Below are positions 58,317-64,000 of a stretch of 64,000 nucleotides of DNA, piece by piece (the stretch's first letter is position 1; each line of letters opens with the position of its first letter). Under the pieces are notes generated by a model. The model searched no databases and was not told the DNA's origin. It saw only the letters and a list, made by a program, of their open reading frames with translations. This stretch comes from Bos javanicus. Taxonomy: Eukaryota > Chordata > Mammalia > Artiodactyla > Bovidae. The stretch lies in NCBI RefSeq assembly GCF_032452875.1, contig NC_083876.1, positions 8,184,001-8,248,000 of the forward strand. Reading direction: 5' to 3'. The position numbers were made by a program, and so were the translations under genes.

Positions 58317-58650
58317 GGAGAAGGAAATGGCAACCCACTTTAGTATTCTTGCCTGGAGAATCCCAGGGATGGAGGAGCCTGGTGGGCTGCCATCTATAGG
58401 GTCACATGCATGCATTGGAGAAGGAAGTGGTAACCCACTCCAGTATTCTTGCCTGGAGAATCCCATGGATGGAGGAGCCTGGTGGGCTGCCGTCTGTGGG
58501 GTCACATGCATGCACTGGAGGAGGAAATGGCAACCCACTCCAGTATTCTTGCCTGGAGAATCCCAAGGACGGAGGAGCCTGGAGGGCTGCTGTCTATGGG
58601 GTCACACAGAGTTGGACACGACTGAAGCGACTTAGCAGCAGCAGCAGTAG
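58317..58650 (+). mobile_element. Bov-A SINE as a three-unit tandem, 100-bp period
   Basis: ggagaaggaaatgg-type unit starts lie at 58317, 58417 and 58517 (third starts ggaggagg). Units 1 and 2 end in gggtcacatgcatgca; only the third continues into the normal SINE end (cacagagttggacacgactgaagcgacttagcagcagcag). The standard Bov-A2 linker is absent. Flanks tcattaact (58308-58316) and tcatcaact (58651-58659) match at 8 of 9 bases, so the whole trimer sits in one target duplication. Confidence 0.92.
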
Positions 58651-58659
58651 TCATCAACT

Positions 58660-59177
58660 ATTGCATATCATACATGTCTATTTAGCAATTTCTTCTGTTA
58701 GCAATGTCTTCTGTTCTTCAATGTTTTGTCAGAGAAGATGAATCAGAGAGATAATAATATAATGTTTCCTCATAGTTTTGTGCCACTGGTTTTGAGTGAG
58801 TATTACAACTTTTAATGGTGAGCCAAGAGTTTCCAAGAGAGAACTGAAGTCCATCACATCTCTTCTTCTGATATTTTCCATTGCCTCCAAGGAGAACAAT
58901 GCATAATCTAAGTATTTGGGCCTATGAGAGACATTCTTCTGTTATTTACAAGTGACACTGCTGTTGATGTAGCACATCAAGGCAACTGTAGAGTGAGGGA
59001 GGTCAAATAAAGTGACATTAACAGAAAGTTTCTGCTTGAATCCTTAATACAATAAAATTTTCATTTAACTGTGTGAAATGATGATGTTTAAGGCCATAGT
59101 GCTTACTGGTTTTATTGATTCATCCCATTCAATATTTGCATATGTGTCAGTGAAATCTGTATAAGAAGAATTATGCT
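58660..59177. other. Unique stretch
   Basis: No repeat or gene recognised. Confidence 0.5.
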
Positions 59178-59385
59178 TTTATAAAATAGCTTTATTGAGA
59201 TCTAATTGATAAATAAAGCACTGTACATAATGTGCACAATATGATGAGTTTAAAGATACACAAATACTCATGATACCATCAGCACCATCAGGGTAGTGGA
59301 TACACCCTACGCTTTCGAAAGTTGCCCGTGTCCCTTTGTTGTTGTTTTCTTTAATAGAGGACTTAATATGAAATCTACTCTCTCA
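59178..59385 (-). mobile_element. Ancient L1M-type 3' end, antisense
   Basis: ataaaatagctttattgagatctaattgataa and ataccatcagcaccatcagg ... gaaagttgcccgtgtccctttg follow the reversed 3' end of old mammalian L1M elements. More diverged than the adjacent L1. Confidence 0.68.
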
Positions 59386-60090
59386 GCAATTTTTTTCTTT
59401 TTATTAAAATATAGCTGATTTACATTACTATATTAGTTTCAGGTGTACAATATGCTGATGCAATCTTTTTATAGATGACACTCCACTTAAAAATACTGGC
59501 TGGATTCTCAGTGCTGTACAATATGTCCTTGTAGTTTGACTAAGTTTGTAGCTTGCCAAACTCTTAATCCCCAGCTTCTGCCCCAACACTATCCCCACTT
59601 TTAATCACAAGATTGTTCTCTATATATGTGAATCTGTTTGTGTTTTGTTTTATATATTCTTTATTTTTTAGATTCCACACATAAGTAGTAATATACATTA
59701 TTTGTCTTTACCTATCTGACATTTCACTAAGCATGATACCCCAGGTCCATCCATATTATAGCAAGTGGCAACATTTCATATGCTTTTATGGGTGAGTAGT
59801 ATTTATCCATTCATCTGTTGATGGACACTTAGATTGCTTCCATATCTTGGCTATTGTAGATAATGCTGCAGTGAATATTGGGGTGCATGTATCTTTCAGA
59901 ATTAGTGTTTTCATCTTCTTTGACATATACTCAGGAGTGGAATTGGTGAATCATAGGGCAGCTCTACTTTAGGTTTTTGAGAGACTGCCATATTATTTTC
60001 CACAATGGCTGCACCAATTTACATTCCCACCAACAGTATCCTAGGGTTCCCTCTTCTACATCCTCACCAAAGTTTGTTACTGAAAAGTTA
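59386..60090 (-). mobile_element. L1 LINE 3' end, antisense, 5'-truncated
   Basis: tttttttctttttattaaaatatagctgatttac begins the reversed 3' end. Then follow gattccacacataagtagta, attggggtgcatgtatctttc and ccacaatggctgcaccaatttacattcccaccaacagta, and the match continues to about 60090. Confidence 0.9.
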
Positions 60091-60418
60091 TACTTTTAAA
60101 TGGTGCATTTTTCTGTTTGAGTTGATAGTGATTTGAACAGTGAGGGCAAATCATATAATATCATCTTGTTAGTTTCTAGTAACATCTGTTTATTTAAAAC
60201 CTATACACTTATTTCAAAAAGAATTTTTGGTGGCTTGAAATGATATGGTAACACCATATTTATATTTATAAATATTAGTGAAATCAGGTTCTTTGCAACA
60301 CAAGGCAGTGTATTGCATGAAAAGATGCCATGCTTCTTCACCTGCTACCTGTGCAGCTACAGACACCACCTCCTGGGGCTTCATGTACTCATCATAAATA
60401 TTGACCTGGTCCCGTCTC

Positions 60419-60470
60419 TGGGATCGCATGGAGTTGGACATGACTGAAGTGACTTAGCAGCAGCAGCATT
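60419..60470 (+). mobile_element. Bov-A2 SINE 3'-end fragment
   Basis: Only the last 50 bp: gggatcgcatggagttggac, atgactgaagtgacttagc and the AGC tail. Strong 5' truncation. Confidence 0.85.
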
Positions 60471-60875
60471 GTTGTAAAATTAATGTTTAAGATTGAGGAG
60501 ATTCTTGACGAGTTAGTTTTCTCTTCATCTTTTACAATGTAGTAAAACATCTTTAAATAAGTCTGTTTTGCCAATTAGCACCTAGAATTTTATTGTGTAC
60601 TTACTGTATGTGTGGTTATTTATTTCCTTTTGTAAATCCCTTTTTATTCATAATCTTATTTCACCCTGACAATAATTCATTTTAGCCTAAGAACTACCAC
60701 TTTCTGAATACCATAAATAGGAAATTATTAGTGTCGCCTCTAAAGAACTGTCTTTGAAAATCATGATGGTAATGAGCTGTAGCAATATTCATATGGAAAG
60801 AGTTATAGGTGCATCCAAAAATTATATTGTATGTGTCTCGTACATGTTTTATTGCATGGTAATAACAAAATATAC

Positions 60876-61152
60876 TGGAGAAGGCGATGGCATCCCACTC
60901 CAGTACTCTTGCCTGGAAAATCCCATGGATGGAGGAGCCTGGTAGGCTGCAGTCCATGGGGTCACGAAGAGTCGGACAAGACTGAGCAACTTCACTTTCA
61001 CTTTTCACTTTCATACACTGGAGAAGGAAATGGCAGCCCACTCCAGTGTTCTTGCCTGGAGAATCCCAGGGACGGGGAGCCTGGTGGGCTGCCGTCTATG
61101 GGGTCTCACAGAGTCAGACATGACTAAAGTGACTTAGCAGCAGCAACAGCAG
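60876..61152 (+). mobile_element. Full-length Bov-A2 SINE with 10-bp target duplication
   Basis: Two Bov-A monomers joined by the linker cactttcacttttcactttc and ending in an AGC-rich tail. caaaatatac flanks it perfectly at 60866-60875 and 61153-61162. Near consensus, hence young. Confidence 0.96.
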
Positions 61153-61162
61153 CAAAATATAC

Positions 61163-61887
61163 ATATTTATAATTCATTTATTATGGACAATTCCGTATGT
61201 GAATACAGGAAAGTTAAAACAATTCAAACAAGAATTTGTTTATATTAAGGATTATTTCACTTTGTCTAAGATTGCTAAAGTATTGTGATAACTGCAATAA
61301 TTCTTGATTTTTCCATAAATACTGCAATTGAAGTATACAGATATTGATAGTGTTTGAGAGTTTATAAGTATTTTACTGGAATGCTTCATCTTAATATTCT
61401 GTTTTTCATGTTTGTAACAAAATCAGGTTTATCTGCATTCTCTATTCCATGGGTGTTTTATTATATCATGTATCTCTCATCAAAAGCATTTTCTCTTTAG
61501 CTTTTTGAAGCATTTATAAAATAATTTTCTAAAATTACTTTTCAGAGTTAACACCCTTCTCTCTGATTTATTTGAATGCTGAAAATAAGGTAAACACAGT
61601 ATTTTGTGCTTAGAATTTTTGAAGATCTGCCAAATGAAGAGAGTAAATAATTATATTTCACACTTTGAAAAATTCATCACTGTAATAATGTAAAATATTT
61701 CTCAAGTTGGAATTAAAGAATCATTAAGGTTTGAAATAAATTAGTAAAACAGACATCTTTGATAAACCTAGTAAGAAGTAACAAACAGATATGCAATCTT
61801 AGAAATAAACAAATGGTATTTCTTAAAACTTATGAGAACTTTATATACAATCAGATAGTAAGACATTGGAAAATATGTATGAAATGG
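61163..61887. other. Unique AT-rich stretch
   Basis: No open frame of note and no repeat recognised. Confidence 0.55.
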
Positions 61888-61894
61888 ATAATTT

Positions 61895-62113
61895 GTTGTT
61901 TAGTCACTAAGTCGTGTCCAACTTTTTAGTGACCCCATGGACTGAAGCCTGCCAGGCTCCTCTGTCCATAGGATTTCACAAGCAAGAATACTGGAGTGAA
62001 TTGATGTTTCTTACTCCAAGGAAACTTCTTGACCGAGGGATCAAACCTACATCTTTTGTGCCTCCTGCATTCTCAGGTGGATTCTTTACTACTGAGCCAC
62101 CGGGGAAGTCCCA
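61895..62113 (-). mobile_element. Bov-tA SINE with 7-bp target duplication
   Basis: Antisense copy from gttgtttagtcactaagtcg to actgagccaccggggaagtccc. ataattt flanks it at 61888-61894 and 62114-62120. Confidence 0.9.
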
Positions 62114-62120
62114 ATAATTT

Positions 62121-63038
62121 ACTGGGAAAACATAAATGTCCAAAGTTAATTAAGAACTAAATTAGTTCAAGAAAAAGTATCCTGATAAAATCTTTCATTA
62201 GAGAGTATTCATAGTTCTGTAGAATTTTAGAGCTAGGGAAGCCTTTAAGGGTCATATAGTAAAGACATTCTTACAAGTGAGAATGTTGAGGTCCAGAGTT
62301 TTTGTGGCAAACTAAAAAGAAATTTCATTCATGAGCTTTGGAAATTAGGAAGTTGTGGGTGATTCTTGTGGAAGGGCAATTCAGGGCTGATGCTGGATGA
62401 TAGGAAGAAAATGCGTGAGCTGGTCATAAATTGATAAACAGATTAACCTTTCAAGAAATTTGACAGTTGGAAAGAGAGAAAACAACCCAATGAGAACCAG
62501 TGCAAAAAAAGTCAATAAAAAGAAGGCTGATTGATTAGTTTGTTGGTTGAAGATAAATATTTTAACAGATTTGTAGGCTAAGAGATTATGTTTATAAGCA
62601 TATAGGAGCTAATTAAAGGGAAAGAGTATAGAGTTGACCAAATGTAAGTTCCAGAGTGGTTACTGTATATCAAGCTCTTCACATAGATCATATTAATTTA
62701 ATCTTTGCAACAATCCTACAGTGTAGGTGCTGTCAGTATCCTCGTTTTTACAGTCAACAAAGCAGTGTGTGAACCTTTGTCTTAGCTCTATTATGTCAGC
62801 TCTGGAAAGGAGGAGAGTGTAGAGGAAGTTAAGGGTCCCATGGAATATGAAGAGTGTCAGTACTATTTGTGGTCTGTACCTCATCAGCAATGTTGAAGGC
62901 AAACTCATCTGATATAAGAGTTAGGAGGGAAATTGAGGCCTGAAAAGAATGAAAAAACTGAGGATTAGGCTATTAATGAGCAAAAATACCATCTAAAAGC
63001 AGTGCAGTTATGGTAGTTGAGGAAGTGCACAAACTCTG
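62121..63038. other. Unique stretch with MIR traces
   Basis: 62215-62310 (attttagagctagggaagcc ... gttgaggtccagag) looks like an ancient mammalian interspersed repeat, family uncertain. The 62650-62770 MIR is listed separately. Confidence 0.45.
62650..62770 (-). mobile_element. MIR SINE, antisense
   Basis: tactgtatatcaagctcttcacatagatcatattaatttaatctttgcaacaatcctacagtgtaggtgctgtcagtatcctcgtttttacag matches reverse MIR order. Confidence 0.72.
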
Positions 63039-63500
63039 GGGGCTTCCCTGCAGGCTCACATGGTAAAGAATCTGCCTACAATGCAAGAGACTGGGGTTTG
63101 ATCCCTGGGTCGGGAAGGACCCCTGGAGAAGGGTGCCAGGGTCCAGCCCTAGTCGATCCAGGGAATTCAAAGGGGAGACAGCTTCAGCGATCAGGATACG
63201 ATAGAATTAAAGATATAAAGAGTGGCTAAATAGGGATAGCTCATTGAAGAAATTCAGTGAAGAAAAGAGGCTGAATAACTTGGTTTACATGGAAAGCCAA
63301 TAAAACTCCAAGACAAGGAGTTTGCTGAGCCTCCTTCCTCATGACCTTTGCCACGGGCAGAGTTCCTCACGCTGGCTCCCAACAGAAGGGAATGGCTATC
63401 CATTCCAGTATTCTTGCTTGGAGTATTCCATGGACAGAGGAGCCTGGCAGGTTACAGCTCATGGGTCCACAAAGAGTCAGACACAACTGAGCGATTTTCA
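63039..63500 (+). mobile_element. Bov-tA SINE split by a solo LTR
   Basis: The head and B-box half is at 63039-63133 (gggcttccctgcaggctcac ... cccctggagaaggg) and the tail half at 63385-63500 (gaagggaatggctatcc ... cacaactgagcgatttt). Removing the 251-bp insert and one gaaggg copy restores normal SINE order. Confidence 0.93.
63134..63384 (+). mobile_element. Solo LTR of an endogenous retrovirus, 251 bp
   Basis: Starts tgccagggtcc and ends ctggctcccaaca, so it has the TG...CA ends of an LTR. It is bounded by the 6-bp direct repeat gaaggg at 63128-63133 and 63385-63390. A TATA-like tataaa is at 63214-63219 and a polyadenylation signal aataaa at 63299-63304, fitting U3-R-U5 order on the plus strand. 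A 6-bp duplication is usual for class II (betaretrovirus-like) elements. No internal retroviral gene is present, so it arose by LTR-LTR recombination. The family name is not assigned. Confidence 0.88.
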
Positions 63501-63743
63501 CAAGCTCTGGAGTCAGTGTTAACCCCTCCTCCTTATTTAGTAACCATGAGACATTGGCCAAGTTATTTAGTGTCTCTAAAGCATCATATGCTTGGTGGGG
63601 GTAGTGATCATCTGACTACATGTTACTCTGTTTTATGCGTTTAGGAAAACCTCTATCCTGCTTTATTCTTCATTTTAGACTTCTAGACAATTCTCTGTAT
63701 CTGGTTTTCTCCATGACTTAAAAGTGACTTGCCAACTTAAAAA
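63501..63743. other. Unique stretch
   Basis: Nothing recognised. Confidence 0.5.
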
Positions 63744-63857
63744 AATTTTGATGGGAATTGCACTGAGCATATTTATCAATTTGGAGAAGATTGACATTTA
63801 CATGACATTGAAGCTCCCAATTCATGTACATATTTTCCATCTACTTATGTCTTGTTT
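63744..63857 (-). mobile_element. L1 fragment, antisense
   Basis: attttgatgggaattgcactgagc, tatcaatttggagaagattgaca and catattttccatctacttatgtc follow a well-known reversed L1 order. Short and interrupted on the right by BovB. Confidence 0.68.
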
Positions 63858-63858
63858 C

Positions 63859-64000
63859 ACTTCAGTTCAGTCACTCTGTCATGTCCAACCCTTTGCGACC
63901 CCATGAATTGCAGCACACGTGATCTCCCTGTCTGTCACCAACTCCTGGAGTACACTCAACTCATGTCCATCGAGTCAGTAATGCCACCCAGCCATCTCAT
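63859..64000 (-). mobile_element. BovB LINE 3' end, antisense, cut by window edge
   Basis: Reversed BovB 3' terminus (cttcagttcagtcactctgtc) continuing to the last base of the window (gccaccc agccatctcat). Confidence 0.93.

Noticed and set aside
58317..58650. CRISPR-like array because of the 100-bp periodicity
   Set aside because: Host is a mammal, and the units are whole SINE monomers without variable spacers.

Overview
The window is nuclear DNA of a bovid ruminant (cattle, sheep, goat or a close relative; the sequence alone does not separate them). Diagnostic are the Bov-tA and Bov-A2 SINEs, fragments of the RTE-type LINE BovB, ruminant L1 3' ends, a solo LTR, and an older mammalian layer (MIR, MER5-like hAT, MER2- and MER6-like Tigger elements). 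It reads as AT-rich intergenic or deep intronic sequence. I found no protein-coding exon, tRNA, rRNA or CRISPR that I can support. The longest open frames are decayed BovB reverse transcriptase, SINE read-through, or the stop-poor strands of a GT-rich array.

Layout. 1-217 is a BovB endonuclease fragment cut by the window edge. 350-13.7 kb is mostly unique DNA with nine ruminant SINEs, an MER2-like element (3304-3535), a Tigger remnant (7175-7659), a MIR and a (CA)19 microsatellite. 15.3-21.0 kb is a transposon nest: an antisense L1, then a sense BovB (16183-21022) split by an antisense BovB (16694-18831, 12-bp target duplication) and by a Bov-tA. 21-26.7 kb holds three MIRs, three Bov-tA, composite microsatellites and an L1 with a clear target duplication. 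25.8-40.8 kb has no ruminant SINE; it carries L1 fragments, a perfect 16-bp stem hairpin (28335-28375) and a 1.1-kb GT-rich array (32040-33140).

40.8-51.5 kb contains a 101-bp Bov-A monomer, a Bov-tA, BovB fragments (two head-to-head at 49.3-50.6 kb), a long Tigger remnant and a full Bov-A2. 54.4-56.5 kb is a BovB copy whose 5' part is inverted, flanked by a perfect 11-bp target duplication. 58.3-61.2 kb has a three-unit tandem Bov-A array with an exact 100-bp period, antisense L1s and a full Bov-A2. 63.0-63.5 kb is a Bov-tA split by a 251-bp solo LTR with a 6-bp target duplication. The window ends inside another BovB.

No genes act together here. The relation between features is LINE/SINE partnership: ruminant Bov SINEs share 3' sequence with BovB and are known to use its machinery, and several insertions still carry duplications of 7-14 bp. 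I see no new gene system. The most informative items are structural: the BovB 5' inversion, BovB-in-BovB nesting, the LTR-in-SINE, the 100-bp trimer, the hairpin and the SINE-free interval.
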